From: Helichrysum umbraculigerum
Taxonomy: Eukaryota; Streptophyta; Magnoliopsida; Asterales; Asteraceae
Reading direction: 5' to 3'
DNA: 64,000 bases
Assembly: GCA_949592205.1 (NCBI GenBank)
Contig: CATIUR010000006.1
Span: 62,430,001-62,494,000, forward strand
Every line of letters begins with the position of its first letter. Positions within the stretch are counted from its first letter, which is position 1. Shown in pieces: positions 1-10,725 of this stretch. A program made the position numbers and the translations under genes. Below the pieces are notes generated by a model. It was not told the DNA's origin and made no database searches. It worked only from the letters and a program-made list of their open reading frames with translations.

Positions 1-844
1 TACATTGACGGAGGCGACTCAACCGTCAATTGTTGACCCCTCAATCTGGGCCGTTCAAAGTATATAAAAAAAACGTTGACTCTTGATCCTGTCCCTTAAA
101 TGTATTAACAGTTACATGGTGGGTTATATAGTAAAATGGACAGTTTCTGAAAGCAGTTTTACTTTTACAGAGTACAACATATATTTGCCTCCGTACTTTC
201 ACTCTTGACTCTCCTGTGAATCTGTATCAAGCTTCGAATGAGAAGGTCATTCCTACATAACTAGCAACATAACTTCCGAACTTCACTCTAAATCGGGAAC
301 TCTGTTGATCGTGTTTATCGTAAGGTGTTCGAACTGATATGACTCCTAATATCTGGAAGTTATCAACGAATCATCATAGTGTAAGGTATCTTTTTGTTTT
401 GCTTATTAAATTTTGTATTTCTACCTATACATTGACGGAGGCGACTCAACCGTCAATTGTTGACCCCTCAATCTGGGCCGTTCAAAGTATATAAAAAAAA
501 CGTTGACTCTTGATCCTGTCCCTTAAATGTATTAACAGTTACATGGTGGGTTATATAGTAAAATGGACAGTTTCTGAAAGCAGTTTTACTTTTACAGAGT
601 ACAACATATATTTGCCTCCGTACTTTCACTCTTGACTCTCCTGTGAATCTGTATCAAGCTTCGAATGAGAAGGTCATTCCTACATAACTAGCAACATAAC
701 TTCCGAACTTCACTCTAAATCGGGAACTCTGTTGATCGTGTTTATCGTAAGGTGTTCGAACTGATATGACTCCTAATATCTTGAAGTTATCAACGAATCA
801 TCATAGTGTAAAGTATCTTTTTGTTTTGCTTATTAAATTTTGTA
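1..844. repeat. 427-bp tandem direct duplication
   Basis: Two head-to-tail copies of about 427 bp: copy 1 is 1-427 and copy 2 is 428-844. Both start with TACATTGACGGAGGCGACTC and run nearly base for base to a shared TTAAATTTTGTAT stretch, where copy 2 leaves the repeat. I see only a couple of substitutions, for example near 353/780 and 383/810. Copy 1 may continue left of the window. No coherent open frame is present. Confidence 0.93.
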
Positions 845-3800
845 TGCGGGTTCAATTCATGTCATAAGTTTTTAACTATGATTCTTTGCGATTTCTCATT
901 CTTTTTGTGTACCTATCAAGTGTTCGATGATATGACTGTGGAAAGAATGTTAAGTGATGTTGATCTGTGATCGTAAGAGGAATCAATATGAGTCATCAGT
1001 CATAGATCTCTTAAAGTATTGTAGATTTGTAGTCAGCTTTTTTGTCTTCCAAGTTCCAAAGTACTTAATTTGCAATTGTTAATCATTTATCAGTCTTTAC
1101 TTTTTTGTTTGTAAATGATTCATGTTTGCTTCAACCTATTCCAATGATCTGTATTTGGTTGTAAATGTTATTTTGCAGGTCAAGAACTGTGTGGTATGCT
1201 GAATACTTTTACAGTTTTACCTAGATACTTTATATTTTTATATGAGCACTAAATATAGGTAAAGCATGATATAACTTATGTGCTTATTTTGTGTGCGTGT
1301 GTATGTCTTTTTTCAGCCTTCTTCATGAAAAGAAACACAAATCGTAAGAAGGATCTACCAATTCATGGTGTATTCAAGTATCTTTGATCTTTGGAAGTAA
1401 ATATAATTTTTGGGTTGACTTTTTGCGCCGTACTACGCTCTACTCTAATCCACCGGCTCTCTCTTGTCTACATTCGAAACAATCATTGTCAGTTCACTAA
1501 TTTGATGTCAACTTTTATGAAATCTTTGCTACAATGAATGCAGATTCGAGGTTTCAGTGGTTCCTCCATGTCTGGTGGTTGCTGCTGGAGATTCAGCTTG
1601 ATAATGTGTTGGATTATGGAAATCAGTTTATACATCTTCTCGGTATTTGTGAGGTTTGTTCCTGACTTGCTTATATAGGATGATTGTGCGAATTAATGCA
1701 TTTTTAATGAACTTTGGCATATGGGTTGCATCACATTAAATTAACAAGAGTGTAGGCATCATAACATAACCACATTTTTTGGGGGTTGGTTTGATCGGTA
1801 CAGGACATGTATCCACATGATTGGTAATAAGCTACACTGATCAGATTATATGTTCAAATCGCAACGCATTTCCACGTAGACCATCTCATCAAATAAGTTT
1901 TATCTCTCCATTAATTTTCATGTATTTTATGTTTAGAATTTAGATGTATACAATTTATGACATTTTGTACCTAATCTTAACTTGCTGTTTTTATGCAGGT
2001 AACACATATACGTAAAGCATGTACGTGTACTTTCAGTATCTTACACATAATATACTCTAAAACAATCAGTGTAAGAGTGTGCGGATGTCAAAGGTGCGGT
2101 CAGCCCACACCAATTAAACACTTTTGACCGGTTGTCAAATCTGTCCAGCTTCGCCCTTGTGCCACCTCTACTACAAGGTATGTTGGTTTTTAATTTAACT
2201 GATCCTTTTAGCGAAGTGGATTCGTCATTTTTAACATTTTACCTTTATGTGGTGGGGAACCTTTGAGTTTTTTTTATGACGCAACGCTTGATTCCTATCC
2301 CATATGAGCAAGTTTCTGTTATAGCTATTATTTCTGTTTTGACTCATCTGACCCGTTACAGATCAACCATAATCCGAATCCGCCAAAGGGTCATCATTTC
2401 CACCTCTGTTAGTTATTGTTGTGTGGCCATACAGATACTGAATTTAAAATTTGCGCATCATTCGGATGTGGACTTTTTGTTGGCAGATAAACTAAGATCT
2501 ATACATGTTTTACTTAAATAACAAGAAAAAAAAATAAACACGTAGTTTAACTCACAGCAACAACATTTTCTATCTTAAAGACGATGAATCATTGAATCCT
2601 CCCTGATGTTTGATGCAATCTCAAGCTTATTTATTCGAACTTCTATTACAACTATATTTGTTATCTGCATATAGGCGATTGCGACCCTTTTTACTTACAT
2701 GTGATTTGATTTGGGCTGTTTTATGTATATGGTCAACCGGGTTAAACTAAAAGGTTTACTAAACTGATACGGATTAAAATTCATGCAAAGTGTATTTAAA
2801 CACATAAATACTCCAAAATCGTTGGTTTAGGTCGATTAGTATTTAATAATGCATAGAGCATGTCACGGGGCTGTAAATTTGGACCCGTTTTGACCTGCAC
2901 TTAAAAGATAATTCCCTTTGACCCATACACGAGCTACCAATTCTACCACATCTACCAATATTCGTATTATAATACGATATGTACAAGTCGTGTTATCTGA
3001 GACGACGGTGGCAAAAAGGATCATATTGAAGACGATTGAGTACATTGTGAATACACGTGGGAAAAATGAGTGTCCTCATGTGTTTTGTAAATAATTAAAA
3101 GCTTGAGGTCAAAACGGGCGAGGATGGGTTGACATGTCAATACATTTTTCTCGTCTAAAATGTTCATGAAAATGTGTACAGGCCGTGTATTGTTTTGCAG
3201 GATAAGGGCACGAGATTAATACAATGAAAAAGGAGGAGCAACATGATAGGGCTAATGAATTGAGAGCTCTTGGTCGGATCTTGTAGGTGTTAATTTTGTG
3301 CTACATTGTCGGTAAAGGATATTCCTGGTACGTGTTCAGTAGCGGTGAGTGTGCGAGTTTGTAGGTCTCGTAAGTCGTTAAAAGGGTCTTCAGTCAAAAT
3401 GGATGGGCTAACTCGCAAAGGTGGAAGTAGTATGGATTGTATTTGCTACATTCCACCACATGAGTTCGGGCTCATCAATATCTCTTGGTTCCCATACTAG
3501 GAGTCTAGGACTCTAAGTTTCATTTGTGTATTTGATAGTTAGTAGAGTTAAAAGAATCCTGATTCAACTAATGTGATGTTATATCATATTCCAGTATCAA
3601 TTTTGATTGCTGCATTCTTCTTGATACAAATTTAATGTTTTTCCATCATGGAGCAATCTCAATATCATCATCTTTATGTTTTGTATCGACATCTATTTTA
3701 TTAGATTCCTTGATATTTCAGTATGAGTTTATATTTATGAGATTAATATTTGACTATTATAAGTTTAAAATTAGTACCATGAAAGTACAAAATTAAAGCA

Positions 3801-3850
3801 CGTCAATATCTTACTTACCAAAAACAGCATTTGACGTATCAAAAACAATA
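845..3850. other. intron-like non-coding DNA, possible Helitron cargo
   Basis: No convincing protein. Several plus-strand acceptor-like tracts occur (TTTTGCAG before 1179, TTTTTCAG before 1317, ATGCAG before 1545, TTTATGCAG before 1999, TTTTGCAG before 3201), so this may be exons and introns of a gene fragment. The short open stretches between them do not join into a recognisable protein. An 81-aa open frame (2276-2521) and a 64-aa frame (3306-3500) have no recognisable motif. The segment ends at a Helitron-like 3' terminus, so it may be captured host sequence. Confidence 0.4.
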
Positions 3851-3885
3851 GTGATCCTGGGGCACCGCCCGGGTATTACACTAGT
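3851..3885 (+). mobile_element. Helitron 3' terminus
   Basis: Shows the typical plant Helitron end: a short GC-rich hairpin (GGGC, loop ACC, GCCC at about 3860-3870), about ten bases, then CTAG (3881-3884) followed by host T at 3885. Helitrons end in CTRR with a hairpin just inside and insert between A and T. I could not identify the matching 5' TC terminus, so the element's length is unknown. It extends leftward from here. Confidence 0.6.
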
Positions 3886-4323
3886 TATTAATTGTATAAG
3901 TTCGACCTGTTCGGTTTTCTTAGAATTTTTTTTTCAAAATTTGTTCATTTAGATCCAAGCCCATTCAAACCCGTGCTAGTGTAGACTCGTGTCCGTTTAG
4001 ACCCAGACAAGACCCGCGCCCATTTAAACCCGGGCCAGTTTAGACCATGCTGCCAGAACCCGCCCACCCGCCCGTTTTGCGGGTACTACTGTTATCCATA
4101 TATTACGTAATCAATACTAAATATTTAACGAGAATTTAAAGTCGTTGGGAGAAAATCTATGTCAAGTCACTGAAATATTTGAACAATAAAAATAAAAAGA
4201 GCAGGATGTTCGACAGGTCGTTAATATAAAATTTCTAACATCATAATATTGGGTCTAGCCTAGCCATGATGACAAAACAAAACACAACATAATAACATAA
4301 AATATCAACAAGATATAGTGTGC
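3886..4323. other. intergenic, no gene seen
   Basis: Non-coding. 3958-4080 holds a degenerate low-copy repeat of CCCGTTTAGACCC-like units and GC-rich CCCGCCCACCCGCCC, then AT-rich DNA up to the stop codon of the leftward gene. It probably includes that gene's 3' UTR and polyadenylation region. Confidence 0.5.
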
Positions 4324-5170
4324 CTAGAATTTCCAATCGACTTTCAATTTCATAGAGAAATCTGTACCAAACAGATATCCTTCGCTACTACCTTCTTTGG
4401 TTGGCGAAAAGAATTTGTAACTGTCAAATAAAATCACATCCTGTGTTTTAGCATCCAAAAAGTATGCATCAATTATGAGGGGGGCATTCTTGGGAACAGA
4501 CAGGGCAGATCTATTCAGCGGAATTATCTCATATCTCTTGTTGTTGAGCGGAATTAGGCCAGAGCGGAAAAGCAATGTCTGGTAGCAAGGTTTCCTCATA
4601 GGAGGACAATCATGATATAATTCATCTCCGTAATACGCAAATATATGTCCATGAACTTCAGCACCAGTCTCGTCTGCTTTAAAACTTAGCTCCAGAGAAG
4701 CATCTATTGCATCCTTTAATAGAATGTAATACAACAGTATTCTCCCATCCTCACCTTCAACACTAACACAACCACAATAACTATTTGATTCCTTGGCCCA
4801 AATATCTTCCAAGTCTATATCAAGGTTTATATCGCAAAGTTGAAAACAGTCATCCTTCTTCTCGGTAGTAGCATAGAGGTCCATACGAACCCCAATGGAG
4901 GAAGAGAATGGAACAGAATGATGAGAACTGGGATTTTCAAGGTATAAAAGCTGATGGTCGCATATGTTTACGGGATCACGATACTCATGGTCGAAATAAG
5001 TTACATAAGGAAAATCAGGCTCATAATAGGGATACCCCACATCTGATCGTAACCCATACTTATCTGATACTAAAATGCGCCCAAACAGGTGACCCTTTTC
5101 AAACTTGGAGCCTTCTGTCATACAGGGACAAATCGAAAACACCTGAAACCGGGAATTTCTAGATGGATCC
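4324..5170 (-). CDS. last exon: DUF6598-like (JIP60-type C-terminal) domain of the ArgRS-like gene
   Basis: The final exon encodes 282 aa, entered from the preceding exon in phase 2 (acceptor AAACAG at 5171-5176). It reads SRFQVFSICPC, then HLFGRILVSDKYG, and ends in KLKVDWKF. The pattern FSI, then GRI-VSD-G, then an acidic strand-rich region resembles the plant DUF6598 domain, also seen at the C-terminus of 60-kDa jasmonate-induced proteins. I recall that family by pattern only. No ribosome-inactivating domain is visible. No known ArgRS carries this domain. If it is instead a separate gene, the in-frame splice from 5698 would need another explanation. Confidence 0.5.
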
Positions 5171-7082
5171 CTGTTTAATGAAAATCAACCACAACCATAA
5201 CCACCACAAATTAAAAACAATACTATAGATAACTACATTGTGTTGAACAGTAAACAATAGAGATATAAAAGAATTTCAATACTCAATGTCAGTGACCCAA
5301 ACAAACTATCTTTCAATAGCTCAAATTTACAAACAATAAGAAATAACTATAGTGGTGAAATGAAAACGTACGACTCATTAAAAGATGGCTTTGTAGCCAG
5401 TTTGGGTAAATTCATAACCAAAAAAACAGTAAAACTAGTCTTTCAAAACTGATCAAAGAACTAATAGAATTGTTACATTTATAAAAAAAAGTTATTTTAT
5501 TTACCTACTCCTATGATATTACAATTAGAGACTACAAAATGACCCACCTTTACACAAAGTTATTATTCAAAAGCACAAGGAAAAGGTACAGTACTTTTTG
5601 CAAACAACCCTATATTTTTAGTACTTATATTTGCCGAAATGAAATTAAATTAGCATGCAAAGTATCAATTAATTTCAATATCGTAACCAGCCGTTACCTG
5701 GCATCAGAAACAAAACAAGGAGTAATGAAACGATCCACAAACTCAGGCTCAAGTATTGTTTTATCCATTCGTTCTCTTTCAGCCATCTTTTGTTTTTCTT
5801 TAATAGGCTCAACACCTACATCCATTGTTAGATTCCGAAACAGTTTTAGGGTACAGTTTCGCAAATCAATTCTGACTTCCTACACACAAAAATGTTTAAA
5901 ACTGGTTAAGATATGTGGAATTGTGACTAACTTTGTTTTTTTATACTACTGTAATACTTTTTATTTTAACTTATTCAAACTTGACTTAGTGTTCGAAAAA
6001 ATCCTTTATACTTCTGTTTTTCACAGTGAATTACTTAAACAGAAACTGATTCAATAGTAAGGTAATGAGTTTCAATGATATCTGAATAGTGAATATATCC
6101 AAACCAATTTAAATTAATAAACTTAATCCCAAAAACTTAAGTAATTCATAGTTTATAAACAAATGATAGCCCCGCATAACAGAATCCGGGTATAAAAACG
6201 AGAAACCGAATTTCATAATAATAAAAAATACCCTACTAGATAATACATACCGGAGTGATCCCCAAAAGATGAAAGCATTTTTCCATTACCACAGCAGTTG
6301 CCTCACACAGCAATAATCTTGTCTCCGTAGCAGGCCCAGTCTGCCAAAACTTTCAAAGTTACGCTAAATCCCAACATAAATAATGACATGTCTTTTAAAA
6401 ATCAATTTACTTTTAAAATATTAACTTGGTTTAACAGAACCTTATAATTACATTAAATATTGTATGAGAAAAAACATTGGTAAGTATATATATCAATGAT
6501 ATACTTTCTCCAAATCTAGCAAAACTTTCAATTACACTAAATTGGAAATGAAAAATGTCACATTTTCCATTTTAAAAATTAAACATATTTTATGATTATT
6601 AACTTTGATTTTAAGAGATGCAATTCAATATTGTATGAGATAAAGCATAAGTAGATATACCCTGTCCACGAAATCGTTGTAACTCTTAAATTTCTTAGAC
6701 AAATCATAAAGGTATTCACACAACACATGTGGCGAGACATACAAAGACGACACTTCGAGAACCTGAAAAGAAAGTTTGATTATTACAACATTAACATGAA
6801 CACACAAGGTAACTTAAATCAACCATACATTGAAGAGCATATGATGAGAAACTAAAATATATTAGAGTAACCTAGGGAAATAAAATCAAGTATTCAATTC
6901 CAAAAACTGTGCACTATAACTTCAACTTGGGTTTTGTATGTATAAAGAAGCAGTAGAAGTAGAAGTTCATTAAGATAATTGTCTTACCTCGGTAAACTGG
7001 AGTAAATGGAATTCCAGCATACGTTCTCCACCTTCCTCACATCCTTCATATTTCTCCAATAGTAATTTTGAAGCCTGTTGCG

Positions 7083-7152
<70 letters not shown>

Positions 7153-9647
7153 AACTTAATATTTAAGAACAGAAAGTTGTAACAACATTGAAACGAAACG
7201 AAATTTTAACCTTCTTTAACTCATTGATGCCTTCACTAGAATTATTGGTAATTCTACGAACATCAGCTAGTCTATGTAGTAGATATACAAAAGTATTTCC
7301 CTATTCATCAGTGAAATTGAGCAGATATAAACAAGATCAGTGTAAAGATTTCAAAACAATGAGAGATGCAACATACAATGGCATAACATTACTAGTAATG
7401 GAAGAAAATCATTAAAATACCTCTTCTTTAACCATCTCATCAGAATTGAATGTACAATCAGCCAATCTATGGTTTTTCAAGCATGTATAGCTGTTCAGAA
7501 CACAAAAGGCAAAGCAATGAATATGAATAAGTACGTAACTTGACCTAAAAGTAGGTTATCTCGGTGTAAACATTGTAAAATTCAATATAAAAAATTTGGA
7601 ACTCAAAATCTGATTATTACAGCAAGTTCATAGGAAATTGACATTTACCACTCTACTCATATTATTAATACTGACAACATAAGTACAATAAGGGTAAAAA
7701 TTAGGTTAGACGCATGGTTAACTTACATAAGAACACAATCTAAAACTGCATCAGCAGTATACTTAAGCAACCGAGCATCCTCGCCTGATAAAAGAAAAAT
7801 GTAAAAATATAGCCATTGTAGAATCGATCCCGTTATAATATTGATGGATTGATAATTTGAGACCTGTTTTATCTCTAGTGGGTTAAGAAAATATATACTT
7901 TCAACCAAAATTGAAACAGGCCAAACGGGTTAAAAGCAAGATTGCTTTATCAAAGGAAGTTGAATGATTTCTGTAATAAACCAATTTTGGTAATCACATT
8001 ATTTATTCACGAAAAAAAAAAAGGAATAAGTGAACAATATCCGGTATACCTCGTGCCACCTCAATACAAAGAGGTTTGAGTTGGTCTAACAAACTAGAGA
8101 ACTCCTGTTTAGTACTACTATATGCTCAATATCCTGCATAAGTTAATAGAGGGCATTGGTTCTCATGAGATGGGTTCCACTTCCCCTTAATATCAGTTCT
8201 GATCAAGCCTTCAAGTTTAGCAGCCTGGAAAAGTATTCAACTTTGTCATCTTTTTTTTTTTTTTTTTTTTTTTTAACATGTAAACAGTTTTGGTGCTGTG
8301 AAAGTTACTTACAGTGTAGCACATTTCAATATACTCTTGTTGATGTACAGGCGTCACATATATTATCCAGTCTGCTAATGACTGAATAGATCCCGGCCTA
8401 CATATGCAAACACAGAATATATGAAAGACAACTTTCATATATCATTGGTGAAGTTCAACACTGTTGACAATAAATTTACTGGAAAAACAAATCTATCACT
8501 AGCCAATTGATATACTATATGTTTTGATAAGCAAGGAAAAAAGTACCACAACTTTCCCAGGTCTCTTTCAAAATCTGGAAAATCTCCCCTGGCAAGAATA
8601 AAAGGTGGTTTGTTTTCAACATATATCAACGCATCTCTGTGTCTTTCTTTAATCAGAATCGATTTGCCCCATTTGCGTCGCAATTGTGAAATTGATAAAC
8701 TCCTTAACTGCAAAATGTAATTTCATATAATAGATAAGGATGTAAACATAAGAAAAAATGATTTAATATAACAAATATTCAAATAGACCTCGGGAAAAGA
8801 ATTATATTGATGGATAACCGCATAAACTTTAGAATACTCAAGCATATACATTAGCGTGTGTGCGATAGCTTGTTGTCGAAACCAACCCAGATGTATTTCC
8901 TTGTCCAATGAAGGAAAGTGTAAGATTACACGTTCCACAGGAAGTTTTGGTGCCCATGTGTCTATACCATCTTTTAGCATCTTATGGATGCTCTTCAAGG
9001 AAACAAGAAGAATGTAAGTGAAAAATGTAATTGTAATGTATGTTGTTAAAGTGAAAAGAAAAAAAAAAATACCTCAGCGAGCCATTTCCGTGATAACGAA
9101 AAAACTACAACACCAAGATCACGTACGGAGGACTCTTGTATCATTTCACCAGCACATTTCTGAAGATTATTCCTGATTACATCTCCAACATGTTTTGGTA
9201 GTATAATCTTTGGATACTTTTGTCTTCTTAATTCAGGATGTTTTCTTAATTGAGGCCATATCGTCAGGACACTTTGGCTGTCAATAAAAAAGTAAATGAT
9301 ATCATAAGGTTTCGTTTGTTAGATACATAGCAAAGAAAGAAAACAACATAACATATACCAAGTGTAATCACCAGGGTCATCTTCCTCGTTTTCAAACCAC
9401 TTAAGCTCGTGTTCAAAATCAGGGAAACTAAGTTCCAATGAGAGTTCTAAAACCTTTTTGATTTCTCCTTCAAAGCTCCATCTAGTATCTTCATGTTTCC
9501 CACTGCCAGAAGCTGCTTTCATTGCCGCTGATGTATAATCTGTCGAGTGTGAGAGTTCCAAAACCTTTATGATTTCTCTTACAGATCTCAATGCAGAAGC
9601 AGCTGCTTCCATTGCCGCTGATGTCGAATCTGTCCAGTGTGAGAACT
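4324..9647 (-). CDS. arginyl-tRNA synthetase-like protein fused to a C-terminal DUF6598-like domain
   Basis: Leftward gene. Coding exons by translation and GT-AG sites: 9647-9359 (ATG at 9612), 9277-9073, 8992-8789, 8707-8547, 8397-8313, 8224-8050, 7784-7727, 7490-7421, 7300-7211, 7074-6988, 6762-6661, 6340-6251, 5879-5698, 5170-4324. Phases agree at every junction, giving about 869 codons. Exons 1-12 follow plant cytosolic ArgRS in order: N-terminal domain (GDYTCQSVLTIW), DGIDTWAPKLPVERV before the active-site loop, LADWIIYVTPVHQQEY, GNTFVYLLHRLADVRR, and the anticodon-binding domain (PHVLCEYLYDLSKKF; TETRLLLCEATAVVMEKCF). A 60-aa linker and a 280-aa foreign domain follow. HIGH reads HLGW. 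TGA at 8126-8128 interrupts the frame. The family ligates arginine to tRNA-Arg, but catalysis is doubtful here, and this may be a pseudogene. Confidence 0.8.
7083..7149. repeat. compound (CA)n(TA)n microsatellite
   Basis: About nine CA units run straight into about 24 TA units. It lies in the intron immediately upstream of the exon at 7074-6988, within a few bases of its splice acceptor. Length variation here could affect splicing of that exon. Confidence 0.97.
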
Positions 9648-9820
9648 AAAATAATACTAATTTCTTAGTTAAATTACTCAACCATATAAAATATACCATG
9701 ACTTTACAAGAATAATAAATCCATAATAATTCTAAATATCATGATGACTAAAAGTAACAGAGCACCAAATTCAAATTATCAACCAAAACGAATACCATAA
9801 TCATCATAAGAAACAATTAA

Positions 9821-10080
9821 ATTAAACTGAACAGGGGGGGGAATTAGGGTTTCTTCTTCTACGAGATTAAAAGGATAGGTTAATTACCGACGGATATAGT
9901 GATGGGTTTTCTTCGCGGCGATTAATTTTGATTGATAAATAAACTAGATTAAACTGAACACGGGGGAGGGAAATTAGGGTTTCTTCTTCTACGAGATTAA
10001 AAGGATAGGTTAATTACCGATGGATATACTGATGGCTTTTCTTCGCGGCGATTAATTTTGATTGATAAATAAATAAACTA
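9821..10080 (-). promoter_or_regulatory. 127-bp tandem duplication of promoter/first non-coding exon
   Basis: Copies 9821-9947 and 9948-10080 share ATTAAACTGAACA, a G-rich run, AATTAGGGTTTCTTCTTCTA and TTCTTCGCGGCGATTAATTT. Read on the minus strand, each copy has a possible 5' UTR exon ending ATATCC(G/A)TCG before donor GTAATTAACC, followed by AGAAGAAACCCTAATT, a common plant leader motif. The duplication lies upstream of the ArgRS-like coding exons, so it gives the gene two candidate first exons or promoters. Copy 2 carries several substitutions. Confidence 0.75.
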
Positions 10081-10088
10081 GATAAAAG

Positions 10089-10264
10089 CAATGTTTTAAA
10101 AACTGGTTTTTTAACCGGACCGGAATTCAAACCGTTCCCGGTTTAATCCGGTTCAACCGGAGGTTCTACCGGTTCGACCGGGAAATTTACACTAAGATCA
10201 TCAAACCGGATTGAGGCCCGGTTCCGGTTCGACCGCCCGGTTCAACCCGGTTCTTAAAACATTG
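10089..10264. mobile_element. hAT-type MITE (176 bp) with perfect 8-bp target duplication
   Basis: Terminal inverted repeats CAATGTTTTAAAAACTGG and the complement of CCGGTTCTTAAAACATTG bound a 176-bp element full of CCGGTT/AACCGG palindromes. It is flanked by identical GATAAAAG octamers (10081-10088 and 10265-10272), the duplication length made by hAT-superfamily transposases. There is no coding capacity. It sits just upstream of the duplicated first exon of the ArgRS-like gene. Confidence 0.92.
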
Positions 10265-10315
10265 GATAAAAGAACGTCGGTAACGCAGGCAATTCTAAAT
10301 TCTTTTATATATATA

Positions 10316-10343
10316 CTAGGCATTGAGCCCGTGCGATGTACGG
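10316..10343 (-). mobile_element. Helitron 3' terminus, minus strand
   Basis: Read on the minus strand this ends with hairpin CCGTACATCGCACGG (4-bp stem), GCTCAATGC, then CTAG and T, the canonical Helitron 3' end. The element body would extend to the right. No 5' end was found. Confidence 0.6.
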
Positions 10344-10419
10344 CCGTTTGAAAAGTGCAGTTATATAGTAATTTGTAAGTAGCCGAATATATTAATGGGC
10401 ATTTAATCAGTGTTATCGA

Positions 10420-10567
10420 CCAAAGGGTAATTGGCCTAGCGGTATTGTGGGGACCCTTCAACGTGAGGTTGTGGGTTCAAGTCCGGTGGTGGATATATGT
10501 ATATATTCGTGGAAAATAGTTGTATATATTCGTGGTATGTGTGTGAATTGCCTTTCTAAAAAAAAAA
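10420..10567 (+). mobile_element. tRNA-derived SINE
   Basis: Pol III box A TGGCCTAGCGG (10432-10442) and box B GGTTCAAGTCC (10474-10484) are spaced as in tRNA genes. An unrelated TATATATTCGTGG-repeat tail follows, ending in an A-run (10558-10567). The flanks ATCAGTGTTATCGA before it and ATCAGTTATATCGA after it look like an imperfect 14-bp target duplication. It was presumably mobilised by a LINE. Confidence 0.75.
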
Positions 10568-10725
10568 TCAGTTATATCGATACCACAATTAATTTGTGGT
10601 GTTGACCATTTACTTTACGTTTACTTCAATATTTTTTATATATATCATTCATTTACTTTTCAACATAAATTCATAAACCAAACTTCTTTGCAAACAATGT
10701 TCAAGAGTTTGTAAATTAATAACAC

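Noticed and set aside
4908..5162. 84-aa plus-strand ORF opposite the last ArgRS-like exon
   Set aside because: Antisense shadow of the minus-strand exon, with no motif and no splice support.
5539..6057. 172-aa plus-strand ORF
   Set aside because: Overlaps the minus-strand exon 5879-5698 and its introns. AT-rich chance frame.
10474..10484. Functional tRNA gene at the box B
   Set aside because: The segment has an A-tail and long extra sequence and no evident cloverleaf arms. A SINE is the better reading.
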